From Gracilaria gracilis (lineage: Eukaryota > Rhodophyta > Florideophyceae > Gracilariales > Gracilariaceae), in the NCBI GenBank assembly GCA_030374805.1, contig JARGSG010000036.1, positions 62,001 to 126,000 on the forward strand: a stretch of 64,000 bases of DNA, written 5' to 3'. The notes beneath the pieces were generated by a model, which was given only the letters and a program-made list of their open reading frames with translations, did no database searches and was not told where the DNA came from. Below are positions 1-11,090 of this stretch, one piece after another. Each line of letters starts with the position of its first letter. Position 1 is the stretch's first letter. Made by a program: the position numbers and the translations under genes.

Positions 1-444
1 CACGCCTACGGCGGTGACGACGACCAAATGATGGACGACGAACCCGAGGTGGGGTATGATGACGACGTAGTCTGAGAGGCTCCTTCCGCCAACGCGGCTG
101 AGCCGACCTCCAATGACACGGCAGCGCCGGGAATGGCGACGGCTGAGCCGGTGAATCCACCCGCGCCCGAGCCTTCGTCGGTAGGTGCCATGGTGGCTTC
201 CCTTCCGGACGTACCAGATGTGATCGGGGTGCCTGCCGTCCTCCCCTCTGGGGGTGGGACTGGTGAGGCGGCTGTGATCGCTCAGTTCCTCCGAAGATTT
301 GGGCTTTCTGCAACTGTAGCGAGCGGGGACGTCGCCGCAATGCGGGACGCGTTGGCCGCGCGCCTTACTGGTGGATGCAATCCCAGCAATGGGGGTACTG
401 GTGACGGCGCTCCGGGCCCTTCCAACCAAGGGTCGGGGGCTTAG
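1..444 (+). pseudogene. 3' end of an acidic, Pro/Ala-rich reading frame with an in-frame TGA
   Basis: Frame 1 is open from the window edge except for one TGA at 73-75 and ends at TAG 442-444. Upstream of the TGA the translation is Asp-rich (a GGDDD...YDDD stretch). Downstream it is Ala/Pro/Gly-rich, with a first Met at 133. The matching low-complexity character on both sides suggests one frame interrupted by a nonsense codon, but a separate small ORF from 133 is possible. The protein is not recognised. It could be the tail of a transposon ORF, as the next 8 kb is a retrotransposon on the opposite strand. Confidence 0.3.
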
Positions 445-992
445 TCCATCTTCCTTCTGATTCCCGCTATGCGGTGTTGTTGTAGGATATAGCCTTGATG
501 GCCATTAAACCTACTTCCCTCTATGACGTATATTTTTTCTTTTCCAAATGCCAGCTTCGTCTTCTCCCACTTCTCATCTTCCTTTTCGGTGAGCTAGCTT
601 CTTCCCCTTCGGGGCGTGTTATCTTACTTGGGCGTTGACAATTGTCGCCAGGAGACCCGTGAGAGTACGCCGATGGTACTGCACCACTATCGATCGTGGG
701 AGATGCTCGATTGGCTCATCCGAGTCAGCCTCGGGTCCGTAGCCGTACCAACGTACGAGATACTGTATGTACCCCAACGGGTGGTATGAGTGTTCTACTA
801 TGTGGTCGACTACGAACTCCTGTCAGAAGACTTCCCAGCCTTGCCGTGTGATTACAACATCCTGCTTCGGAGAGCTCTCCGGCGGCTTCAACATGTGTGG
901 AATTGCGTCGGTGCTCCGGTTAGACCGTGTTATGTCCAACAAGGTTGGTGGCACTGTACCTTCGCGGTGTAGTCCTCTACTTGGGTCGATTG
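445..992. other. non-coding stretch downstream of Ty3 element 1
   Basis: No supportable gene. On the minus strand this lies beyond the integrase stop, so it should hold the 3' end of Ty3 element 1. By eye I could not match it to any sequence upstream of Gag (8003-9000), so no LTR pair is called. Confidence 0.5.
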
Positions 993-2993
993 TCACGCGT
1001 CTCGCGGTGTCTGTGTTCCCGATGCCTTGGTTCGGTAGAGTTTCTTCTCCCGCGGGAGTCCCAGGTGGGCGTACGCAAGTTTGCGTGGTAGCGACTGTCT
1101 CGACGGAGTTGGGTGGGTCGTCGAAGGTGCTCGCGTCAACGGTAACCCTGATTGAACCGGCCTCGCCGTGGTGGCACGTGACGTTGTCAACGGGTGGCCG
1201 TCATTGGTCTGCGCCGTGGCGTGTTCCGTCTTCGTATGCACGGGAGGTGTCAGCTCGGTTTGTCGACGTGGTTCGCTCGCTGAGCTGATCTCCCTTACAG
1301 GTGTAGTCCGTGTGCTACGGTTTGCACTTCCCTGCTGGGCATTTAGCGACGTGTGCACTGTGTGGCCCGCCTCAGGCGTGTTGGGCGACTTAGTCTCCGA
1401 CGACTCCTCTCCGTCTTGGACGTGCAAGCTCAACGGTGCCTTAGGCGGTGTTTCCACTCCGTTATGCGACGTAGTCACTCCAGGCGCGCTATGCGGCGTA
1501 GGCAACGGCTTCGCCGGTAACAACTGAGCCTCTTCGTTCCTGTCCCGCACGTCGGTAGTGTCTGGTGACGATTCCGCATTTGCGTTGATGCGCGGCGACC
1601 TTGACGAGACGCCGGGCTCCCGAGAAGGCTTTGATTGCGCATTAGCGGTGTGTCTCTTCCGTACCACACGGTGTTCCTCACGCGACAGCGCGGAAGCATG
1701 ACGATTAACGAGTCCCTCCCCCTCCTTAGATGGAGCGACATGGGGAGTGGGTGTAAGCGCGCCAAGGCGGCGAATAATTACGCCAGGCGGCGGGGCTTCA
1801 GACAGCGAAGCACCAGGGCGCGTAGAGTCCGATAACATCGGCAAATCAGAGGGTCCCCTACTAGGATGTGGTACCTCCCTAGGACGGTCGATCGGTGGTG
1901 GATCCGGTGTGTCCGTAATGTTCCTTTCCGCTTCTGCGGTAGAATGTCCACTTGATGGGTCGTTTCCCGCTGGTGGGGGTGCAAAAACCGCGCGGTCGCG
2001 GGAAATGCGTTCGTGTTCCTGTCCCATCCCCACTACGACAGTGTCGGATTCCACAGCAATTGTCTTGAAGGGACCGTCGGCGACGGGTGAGAGCTTGTGG
2101 CGTTTCTTCTTGTCTGGGTTCCAATACTTCTTACGGATGAACACATAGCGCCCTTCCTTAAGGGCGGGTGGTCTTCGAGGGGCTCGCTCATCGAAATCAC
2201 GCTTATATGCGGCTTGTGACCGGGCCATTGACCGTTGTGCTGCAGGGAACAGCTTGGTAAATTATGTCTTCCAGGTTTCCCTGTATCCCTTTGTCGAAAG
2301 AAATTGATCCAGCGTTGGCTGTGCTTCGAGCGCCACGGGCGGTGGGGTGCGAGACAGAACCAATTCGAATGGAGTCAATCCCGTAGTACGGTGTACCGGA
2401 GTGTTGTATGCGATTATCAGCGCATCGGTGAACAGGTCCCACGTGGTGGGGTCATCGGCTACGTATGAACGTAGTGCTGCTAACAGCGTCCGGTTAAACC
2501 GTTCAGCCTGCCCATTACACTGGGGGTGGTAGGTTGTCGTGAAGAGATTCTTGACATCCAGAATTCTGGATACATCCCTGAAGAACCGGGAGGCAAACTG
2601 TTTCCCGTTGTCGGAGAGTAGATTCACCGGTGGACCGTAGACGAATGCCCAATGGGTGACGAATGCTTGCGCACCCGTCAATGACGTGATACTCCGTAAT
2701 GGTACGGTACGAACGAGCTTCGAGAAACGATCCGTGATCACGAGTAGAAATTCGTTACGCCGCTTAGTAGCGAGGAACGGTCACAAAATATCGATGGCTA
2801 CAAATTCCAGGGGCGCCCGCCCGAGCTTTAACTTCGTCGCATGGCGGTGAAGCTTAACGCGATTCCGAGCACACTCGGGGCAGAACCGCACAGTTGCGTA
2901 GCAATCCACAGCCTTTGCTGGCCAGTAAAATTTCCTTCGCAATGTAAGGTACAGTTTCCGTCCTCCGACCTGGCCATGAAGTTTGGCATAGTG
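993..2993 (-). pseudogene. Ty3/gypsy integrase with long disordered C-terminal tail (broken)
   Basis: Reading down the minus strand from 2993, the frame gives a zinc-binding-like region (a conserved AKLHGQVGGRKLY-type stretch, then FCPEC), then the catalytic core. The first Asp is in AIDIL just before TGA 2781-2783, the second in LLSDNGKQF and the Glu in QCNGQAERFNRT, followed by GLTPFELVLSRTPP. After TAA 2262-2264 the same frame continues as FTKLFPAAQRSMARSQAAYKR and a basic/SH3-like C-terminal domain (GRYVFIRKKYW...KLSPVADGPFKTI). A roughly 300-residue Ser/Thr/Pro-rich tail of unknown function then runs to the stop at 993. Two in-frame stops lie inside and TGA 2994-2996 separates it from RNase H. 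The 411-residue piece after TAA 2262 is uninterrupted. Confidence 0.85.
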
Positions 2994-3832
2994 TCATAAG
3001 TGTAAGACCCGAGATTGTAGGGCGTGTGGCACCACTATTTGTGGGTTTCCAGTTACTGTGCGAACGAGATATCCAATATCATTCACTCGAAAGGGGAGAT
3101 CAGCTCCTCCATTGAGTTGCGCCCGAATCTTCGTGCAGTAGAGATCGCTGAATTGTTCCCTAACCATCTCCTCTGTTGTGACGGGTACGAAGTTCCCTGG
3201 TAGGGGGTTCGCACTTTCGCTGACAGCGAGTAGGTCATCCAGTTCCTGGTCAAAATCCAGTTCATCTGGCCATTTCTCTTCGATATCATCCAGTTTACCT
3301 GCGGTGTAGTCGTCAACAGCGAAGCAGGGTACTTCCTCGTCATCGACGGATAACGCTTCCCCTGTGGTGGGTAGGCGAGAAAGGGCGTCGGCTTGTGTAT
3401 TGTTGGCGCCCTTCTTGTAGGCGACGTCGAAGTCGAACTCTGCAAGACGCAGTCTCCAACGCATTAAGCGGCCTGAAGGCTCCGATATGGAGAGTAGCCA
3501 TCTCACTGATGAGTGATCCGTGTAAACGGTGAAATGAGCACCCATGAGGTAGGGGCCTAGTGTGCATAATGCCATACTACTGCAAGACATTCCTTCTCCG
3601 AGACGGAGTATTTCTTCTCATGCACGTTTAACGAACGGGACCAGTACCCAATTGGCTTGCGTTTCCCCCCTGGGTTGGTTTGAAACAAGGCGCAGCCTAC
3701 CTGGTAGTCACTAGAATCCGTGTCCACGGTATATGAAAGTCCCGCTTTCGGTAGTGACAACACTGGTGCCGTGGTTACAGCGTCTTTGAGAGAGTTCAAG
3801 GCTTCCGTCTGAGTGGACGTGAATGGATCCAA
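2994..3832 (-). pseudogene. Ty3/gypsy RNase H and connection region (frameshifted)
   Basis: The first part (3832 down to 3557) has the gypsy RNase H signature: a TVDTDSSDYQVGCAL strand with catalytic Asp, then SEKECLAVVWHYAH. The frame shifts near 3561, where one base appears lost, and resumes as LGPYLMGAHFTVYTDHSSVRWLL and the terminal GANNTQADALSRL motif. An acidic linker leads toward integrase and ends at TGA 2994-2996. Upstream, residues between RT and RNase H are still readable after TAA 3920-3922 (VNIYRKFIPNFADIA), confirming continuity with the RT frame. Confidence 0.85.
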
Positions 3833-3919
3833 CTTAGGCGGTTGACCCTTCCGCAGAAGCGCGTTGAGAGGTGCCGCAATATCCGCGAAGTTGGGAATAA
3901 ACTTTCTATAGATGTTGAC

Positions 3920-5755
3920 TTATCCTAGAAAGGATCTCAGTTCAGTCTGGGTAGTCGGTCCCGTGGCCTGTTTCAGCGACTTCACACGAGCTTCCTCGAT
4001 CATGACACGTCCTGGACGGATTATGTGACCCAGATACTTGACAGTATCCGTGAAGAACTCGCATTTCCTCAGCTTGAGTGTCATTCCGGCGTCCCGTAAC
4101 GTTGCCATTATGTCTCTCACATGTGTGAGGTGATCATCCAGATTATCTGAGAATACAATGACGTGGTCAAGGTAGACGAGATAAGTACGCCACCTGAAGC
4201 GGGCCAGTAGGATATCAATAGCACGCTGAAAAGTAGCGGAAGCATTGGTTAAACCAAAGGGCATCCGTTTAAAATGGTAGAGGCCGGAATGGCAGACACA
4301 CGCTATCTTGTCCTGATCCTCCTGTCTCACTGGAACCTGCCAGTATCCCCAGTTAGCATCCAATGCCGTGAATACGGTAGCATTTCCGAGAGAATCGATG
4401 TATTCATCCATACGTGGAATAGGGTACACGTCCTTGACGGTAAGAGCGTTTAGACGACGATAGTCGATACAGAAGCGCCAGGAACCATCTGGTTTCGGAG
4501 CCAGTACCACTGGTGATGCCCACGGCGAACGTGCCGGTTCTACAACTCCTGTACGGAACATCTTGTCCACCGGAAATTGCTCTTCTTCTCTAACCTTGGG
4601 CCCTGCCCTGTACGGATGTTGGGCTACTGGCCGAGAGTTCGAAAGGAGATCAATCGGGTGTTCCGTGGTATTTATCTCTCCAAGAGAACCATCCCACATT
4701 GTGGTGAATTCACGAAGCATATCGCGCAGTCGTTTGCGGTGTGTCTCCGGAACATGTCCGAGGTCGAGTTCTTCCAATTCCTTCACTGAGTCCAATTGGT
4801 CGTAACTCGTCGGAACGCGTGTCTTCTCTGTCTTAACAGGTTGCTGACCCGAGAGACTCGGCGACGGAGGCGACTGAGATTCAGACTCCTCCCCATCCTT
4901 AGAGTGAACGATTCCGAGCACATCACCAGCAGTCATCTTTGTCGGTACCAACGCAGTGGGGTGCTGCATGACCGAGCCAATTACTTGGTTTTTCACCAGA
5001 TACTGGGTTGTTTTGCCTAGATTGGATATCAACACGTAAAACGGACTATCCGGTTCCACCTGGACCACTCCATTAGCAATGGCAAGAGAGTATTTATCAC
5101 ACAATGACGGCAATGGCTGGACGATTCGTAAGCCGTGTTGACGGGAGTTCCCCTGTACCCAGACGTGAGACTCTGGAGACACGCGTGTCGCGGAGGCAAC
5201 ACGAAGCTTCGTAGATTCCCGAGAACTCGGTGGGGCTTCCTGCGCCGCAGGTAGAGGTACATGCTTCTTGGAGGCATGCCTCAAAGAACGACGAACAATC
5301 GGCACGGACGAACCATCTTCCATTTCAACATGCCTCTGGCGGGGTTTAATGGCATCGACAACGCGGTCGCAAAAGTCACAACCCAAAATGACTGGGGCGG
5401 CCAGGGACCGACAAACGACAAATTCGAGCTTCACCACGCATGAGCCCAAGCGGATTACCGACTCGATGTATCCTACCGTTGACAACGGGTTGTTATTCGC
5501 GTCAGCGACGTCAGAAATGTCGCCACGGCGAATGTGTGACCGCAAGGCGGGTGGCAATGCTGTCTCAACAATGAAGTTCGGACCTTCGCCTGTATCTAAT
5601 ACAGTGAGATAACGCACCATAAACTGGGGTGAAAGGCCAAGGTCGGCATAGATCTTGTAATTACGCTTGGCCATCACCATAACTCTATCCGGGTACCGGT
5701 TATTTCTTACCCGTATCCACGAACGACGAAGATCACCAAAGTGTTCTGAGTTCAC
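3920..5755 (-). pseudogene. Ty3/gypsy protease and reverse transcriptase with altered YxDD box
   Basis: A 611-residue open frame. A retropepsin-like active site is visible near the N-terminus as VLDTGEGPNFIVE (D-T-G but then Glu, where DSGA/DTGA is usual). RT blocks follow: WRFCIDYRRLNALT, FTALDANWGYWQVPV, FKRMPFGLTNASATFQ, and the catalytic box, which reads YLDHVIVFSD. The second Asp of YxDD is His (codon at 4163-4165), which should abolish polymerase activity. The frame ends with LRSFLG at TAA 3920-3922, where gypsy elements normally continue. Gag lies in another frame upstream, as in elements that use a frameshift. Confidence 0.88.
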
Positions 5756-5871
5756 GTCTTCGACGTCCTGTTTCCTCGAGAGGATTCGGACCTAGGAGCG
5801 AGGCAGGGACGCCTCGGGCGCCTTCAGCCTCAACTCTGAGGGCGCCTCTCCAAGAGAGGAGACTCCCACAA

Positions 5872-8002
5872 TTAGTTTTTCTGAGCAGATTCCGCCTGAG
5901 GCGTGTGATCAGTGTTCTGAACCAGTGATGCCTGGACACCAGCGGCAGAAGCGTCCGCAGTAGCGGTTGAATTTCCCTCGAGAGGGGTACGGGGGTGAGA
6001 GGTCACCATGTTCTGGGCAATCGGAGCCGCAATTGTGCGTGGAATATCCATCTTTGCGCGGATGTACGATGCCATCGGAACGGAAGCCTTCTCCTCAGGG
6101 GAGAGGGATTCGTAGTTGGCAATGACTTGTGCCCATTCGCGCATGGTTACAACGCACTGCGGAGAAGTATGCCCTCGCTTATAGCAGAGGTGACAGATCA
6201 ATCTAACAATGGCATTGACGTTCCGAGTATTCGAGAATCGCACCTCTGGGCGGGAAGCTTGCCAGCCAGGCCGTGAAGCCCGGGTTCCACCGTTCTCATA
6301 TGGTAGTCTAGGCGGTCGAATTCGGTTCGAATCTGCATACAGCAGTGTATCGTCCGGAGCCGTTTGAAACGAGGCATCCGTGGTTGAGGGAAGCTCCGTT
6401 GTCGGGATTGACAGCACGTCGCTACGGGCAAAGTGCACCTGATCATGCTCTTTATTGGGGTGTTCCTCAGCCAGCATTGACGCCGACGGGGGTCCCGCTT
6501 CCATCATCAACGCTTTAGCGGACTTCAACCGGGTACCCGGGACTCGTGCGCGTAGCGCATCGCCTTCGGCGCGTGCATACTGCACCAGTTCCAAGTACGT
6601 AGTCTTACGGTTCTCTTCACAGCGACGGGCCACTAGGGTCCGTATAGCCGGGTCTAGTCCATCAACGAATATGGTACAACGCTCTTGAGCGGAATAAACA
6701 TTGCCAAATCGGTGGAAGGCCTTATTCAGGCGCACCGAGTAGTCGGTTTCCGTTTCGCCAGGGCGTTGTTCGGTAACTCTCAGAGCGAGGATAGCCGACT
6801 GGATGGCGGTGCTAGTGACATAGGACCTCAGTAGATACTGAACTCCTTCAGGCCAGCAGGTAACCCCTCCTTCAGAGGCGCGAGATGAACCTCTTACAGA
6901 GTTGTACTGATCTTCCGCAAGTCCGCGTAGAAAATAGGGCAGCGTGACAATCGCCTGTCCTTCATTCATCCCAAGGATGTCGGCTTCCACTACAAAGCGT
7001 GATAGAAAATCCAACACCGAGATGGGATCATCGCCTGTAAACAGTTGATTACGGAGCGACAGCTACATCCGTTTGATACAGTCTTGGACCTTTCCCGTCC
7101 CACGGGGAGTTCTATCCAATGAGGAGTCCTCCAAACGGTAATACCAGTATGACAACAGCTTCTTGTAGAGCAGATTGGTAGGCTTCAACTCTTTTAATCC
7201 GGAGTGCTTCCTTCCCTTCGAGCGGGCGCGTATCACACCTTGGGTGGCTGATGACCGCTTTGAGGGTGACGAACGCTCACAAGGGGCTTCTTCTACCGAC
7301 GAGTCGGACGAATCAGACCCGGTTGACCGGCGTGAAGAAAGAGAAGATGCCGACGAATCAGAGTCATAGTTCTTCCGCTCCTTGCGTACTTTGGATCCAC
7401 TGACCTTCTTGTCACGGTTTGAAACAGCAACCGGCTCAGCCGTGCAATTGGCTCCAACCAGGACGGTTTGTTCCACCGTTTCTAGACGGGCGCGGAGGCG
7501 AGTAAACTTCTCAGCTACGTCCTCCACGAAATTAGCGGGTCCTCCGAAAGCTTCCAAGAGGGAGTTCACATCACCACGCAATACGCGGAGATCCTCAGAA
7601 AAGTCCTGCAAAGCAGTGTCATCCACCTTCTTTCGAAGTAGCGACAACTCCTTGGCAAGGGTTGCATGGGCAGCCGGCATGGAGCGGAGCTGCTCTTCTA
7701 CAGTTAAGTAGGGAGTGGGGGGTGTCATTAACAGTAGCCCTCAGAGGGACCTCCGGAGTGGGAGCTTCTGAACGAACCGTACCTCCTACGATAGGAGCGG
7801 AACCAGCAACGGCAGGAGCCGGCCCATCACCTCGATGAGGGTTAATCAGCGAAGTGGGCGGAAGTCGAGTGGTCGTCGGCACAGCTTCAGTAGCCGGCAT
7901 CCCTTCTGTCTGGGACCGTAAGCGGGTGGTAATCCGTGACGGAAGTGGCGGATCCGATCTTCCAGTCTGACTGCGTGTCTTCGGACGATCTGACAGCGTC
8001 AT
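5872..8002 (-). pseudogene. Ty3/gypsy Gag with CCHC zinc knuckle (one nonsense codon, one frameshift)
   Basis: A plausible start is the ATG read 8002-8000 (MTLSDRPKTRSQ...), giving a Ser/Thr/Pro-rich N-terminus. A frameshift near 7700 is needed to reach the next segment (7728-7063), which has a heptad-like coiled-coil stretch and an Arg/Ser-rich region. TAG 7063-7065 interrupts the same frame, which continues to 5872 through a retrotransposon Gag capsid-like domain (FLRGLAEDQ, ...ETETDYSVRLNKAFHRFG, FVDGLDPAIR) and a zinc knuckle CHLCYKRGHTSPQC (C-x2-C-x4-H-x4-C). It would package element RNA. The stop at 5872 precedes the protease-RT frame. Confidence 0.8.
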
Positions 8003-9438
8003 GACAAGAACAACCGTACAATGGGATACTCGACATCCAATTGGCTGGGACTTCCAATGAAATTCCAAATGAAGACAAGGGCGAAAGGACTAACCTTGCA
8101 ACGAGTGAATTCACGAGTGAATCTTCCGACAAAACTAATAGCTTCCAGATCGGGAGACCACTTGTGGAGCAACGGTTTTGGCGGGAAAAACGCAGGCTCA
8201 CAAAGACGTTCGGAATCTTCCCCTCGACAGGGCAGCACAGCCAACGGAGCACTCCGGGAATGACACAGCTAAGCCGGGTGTAAATCCGAGGTCAAACCAC
8301 CACGACAAGCGTCGGAGCGTTAGGCTGATTAGTATTCGGTAGAGATCCACGTGTTCACACGGTCACGAGATGAGTCCTCGAAAGAGAGTAGCACGGCAAC
8401 GACAAGGTGTCGGAACGGGGTACTGCAAACAGGGCAAAAAGGCAAACCCGAAAAGGGGAGAAAGCAAACCACCAGAGTGGGGAAAAGAGAGAGAGAATAA
8501 AGCAAACCCAATACAGGGGCGAGTATACGACAATAGGTCGGAACGAGACAAACAAATAGTGGTTATACTCTGAGCGCCACAAGGGTGGGTAACTATACGT
8601 GAACACAGCAGTCGTCACTCCACTTGGAGGTGAACAATCCGCGAAGGCGTGATAGTTAGAGCCAGAAAGCCCTTGCTTGGCAAGGGGCAGTTTACTTGGG
8701 GGAGCGGTGTTCAACCCTCTAAGTACTGAGCTCGGCGCACCACTGACAGTGGGTGCGCCCGGCAAAATAATCTATAAAATATCTAAGTAAATACAGCAAT
8801 GCTGGGTGCACTGCCTCCGGCATATCCGTGCTACACGTGCGCTATTCACACCCGCTAAGCGGCGCCTCGAGCCGTGCAATCTACGTGTACATGTGTGGAC
8901 ATTACCTCAGCGAGGGGACACGCTAATAGCAGTGTAGCTCATATATATCTACTAACGCATGATGCGGAAATTAACTAAGTACCTCAAATCGCCTCCAAGG
9001 AGTGCTTTCCTTTAATTTTCTGTTTGGGATTCTTCTTCAGAAGTCGAACATATCCATTTAAAGAAACACCAGTATCACACGGGCAAAGACAGACTGTGGG
9101 AGCTCACTACAAGAATCGTTGTCCACGTTCATCAGCTGTCCGGCCAGACGCTTTTGTACCCCAGTTGTGTCACAGGTTGTGGGCCCCTTTTGCTACCGCT
9201 GTGGTCTCGAGTTCGAACCTCACAAGTCTTCATTGCAAGTTCACACGCGTTCCGAGATTTACAAAGTTCCACCGATTCACCGGGGAAAATTACATGTACA
9301 GGCCCTCCGCTGCGAACCCCATTTACACATCTACAAATCTACACATCAACACATCGCACACCGTTTACACGTCAAATTCGCCTTGCTGTGCTCGGCTCCA
9401 CCGAGTTTGACCGGGGAGTGTGGGAGCTCACTACAAGC
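8003..9438. other. non-coding flank; remnant of a Ulp1-MULE at 9097-9180
   Basis: No gene is supported. The first part should hold the leader and LTR of Ty3 element 1, but no LTR was recognised. At 9097-9180 there is a sequence closely matching the two halves that flank MULE-2 (14778-14809 joined to 21392-21430). On the minus strand it encodes the same short tail (VWPDS, stop) as the Ulp1 fragment at 21394. The motif GTGGGAGCTCACTACAAG also recurs at 9420-9437. Confidence 0.5.
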
Positions 9439-9447
9439 GAATAGTCA
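9439..9447. repeat. left target site duplication of MULE-1
   Basis: GAATAGTCA directly precedes the left inverted repeat. The right copy at 14743-14751 is GCATAGTCA: 9 bp with one mismatch, the size typical of Mutator-like elements. Confidence 0.75.
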
Positions 9448-10520
9448 ACTAGACCTTAGAACTCCCCACAATTCCGCCCACGTGTGGCACGTGCGCAAGC
9501 GCATGAGCATGCGCACGAGCCCAAACCTGTCCGCGTGGAGACTTGTACGCGTGTACACATGTACACGTACCCACAAGCGCCGTCGTGATCATCACAGAAA
9601 CGCAAAAAGCGCGCGCTCCAAACGGCTCTTCACGTCTCGCTCCCGCGCTCGTCGCCTCCCCCGACCACCGAGGGGGCACCACCGTCGCATCTTTGCGCCC
9701 CACCGCCGTCGCGCCGTCATACCGCGCCACCGCCGTCGCACCAGCGCTACCGCCGTCGCGCCATCGCACCGCGCCGCCGCCGTTGCCCCAGCGCTACCGC
9801 CCTTGCACCGCGCCACCGCCGTCGCACCGCGCCACCGCCGTCGCACCTTCGCGCGGCACCACCGTTGCCCCAAAGCTACCGCCCTCGCACCGTCGCGCGC
9901 CACCGCCGTCGCACCAGCGCCATCGCCGTCGCACCAGCGCCATCGCCGTCGCACCAGCGCCACCGCCGTCGCAGCAGAGCTACGGTTGTCGTAGCATTGC
10001 GCGCCACCGCCGTCGCACCATCGCGCGCCACCGCCACCGCCCCTACCGTCACACCATCGTCGTACCCTCGCAATGTTTTCGCGTTGCCACACCAACGGAC
10101 CACCTCTACCACCTACACCATCACCGCCACTGACGCACAGTCGCAAAGGTTTTCCGTGGCCACACAACCAGATCACAACCAGAGCCGTACCACCATCGTG
10201 TTGCCGTTCATACGGCGCCAGACTGCTACCACCCCCGTATTACTATCACGACCACCGCCATGCCACTGTCACCACGAGCGTTTTGTAAGCGTCATTAACA
10301 CCGCCTTACCACCGTTACACCCAACATCATACACCGAAAGCCATCACACCACCCTACTAACCGCGAAGCCGCACTCGTCGGCCCCACCATACGACTTCTT
10401 TGGCTCACCGCCACCACCACTGTACTGCCGTCACCACCGCCGTTAACCCACCTTCACTACCACCGCCGTTTCGAGAGTTGCAAAATTAACACCACCCCAC
10501 ATCCATCATGCCACAACAAC
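9448..10520 (+). repeat. MULE-1 left terminal inverted repeat (1073 bp)
   Basis: The reverse complement of 13670-14742, from ACTAGACCTTAG at the outer end to GCCACAACAAC at the inner end. The central ~450 bp is a degenerate minisatellite built on CACCGCCGTCGCACC-like units. Long ORFs on both strands here are by-products of the triplet-like repeat and are not genes. Confidence 0.92.
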
Positions 10521-11090
10521 CTCTACCTCTCAGCCCCATGGTCACCCAGCCAAGCAAGCACACCACCGGAGCTTTGCAAGGGCGCAGAAACGCTTTCGTA
10601 TACCGCGTCATATTGTCACGGTGGCGCAATTTAGTTCAAACGTCTGTATTCTTCTGCTGGCCTTTTCTCCTGGAGTTCCAGACATCAGCATACATAGGTA
10701 CTCCAGGCTGTTGCAGTTAACTCGATTAATACGATTGGTATTTTTTCATCTCCGTGCAAACCTTGCTGAAATCTATCTTTTTTCGTGTCGTAAGCCCTTC
10801 CATATTATGTGCCATGGGATGCTCTCATAGGGCATACAATCTACAAACAGCCCTATTGTCATTTCTTTGTCGCTTGGATCGGAAATGCAGCCGCATCACA
10901 ACTAGAGTGCCTGAGGTACATCTAAAATACCAATCCCCACTACGGTCTGGAATGATTACGTAGAGCTTTGGGGTATCGTACACCAAGGATTTCAATTTTT
11001 GAGGAAAACTTGAACTACTACGGTAAGTTTCATGCGTTGTTCATTTACATTATCACGTTGCGGATTTCGGCAAGGAATTGGTAACTAACT
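10521..11090. other. MULE-1 leader before the transposase
   Basis: Non-coding. A GTAAGTTTC donor-like motif near 11021 and a TAACTAAC motif just before the ATG could mark a 5' leader intron, but I cannot confirm this. Confidence 0.4.

Larger units (their letters stand above)
993..8002 (-). mobile_element. Ty3/gypsy retrotransposon 1, internal region, degenerate
   Basis: Gag, protease-RT, RNase H and integrase occur in the canonical Ty3/gypsy order on the minus strand. The parts are essentially collinear, with no rearrangement. Coding capacity is destroyed by point lesions: in-frame stops at 7063-7065 (TAG), 3920-3922 (TAA), 2994-2996 (TGA), 2781-2783 (TGA) and 2262-2264 (TAA), a frameshift near 7700 in Gag and a 1-nt loss near 3561 in RNase H. 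LTRs were not identified. This looks like decay in place of a once complete element. Confidence 0.9.

Noticed and set aside
767..1527. Plus-strand ORFs opposite the integrase tail
   Set aside because: Antisense shadows of the Ser/Thr/Pro-rich integrase C-terminus; Cys/Val/Trp-rich composition, no motifs.
445..9000. LTR pair for Ty3 element 1
   Set aside because: No matching direct repeat could be found by eye between 445-992 and 8003-9000.
9180..9230. Possible tRNA (GTTCGAAC B-box-like sequence near 9199)
   Set aside because: Flanking bases do not form a T-stem and no acceptor or anticodon stem could be built.
9449..10446. Several long ORFs on both strands within 9449-10446 and again at 13744-14741
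   Set aside because: They are mirror copies inside the MULE-1 inverted repeats and arise from a GC-rich triplet-like minisatellite; no protein motif.
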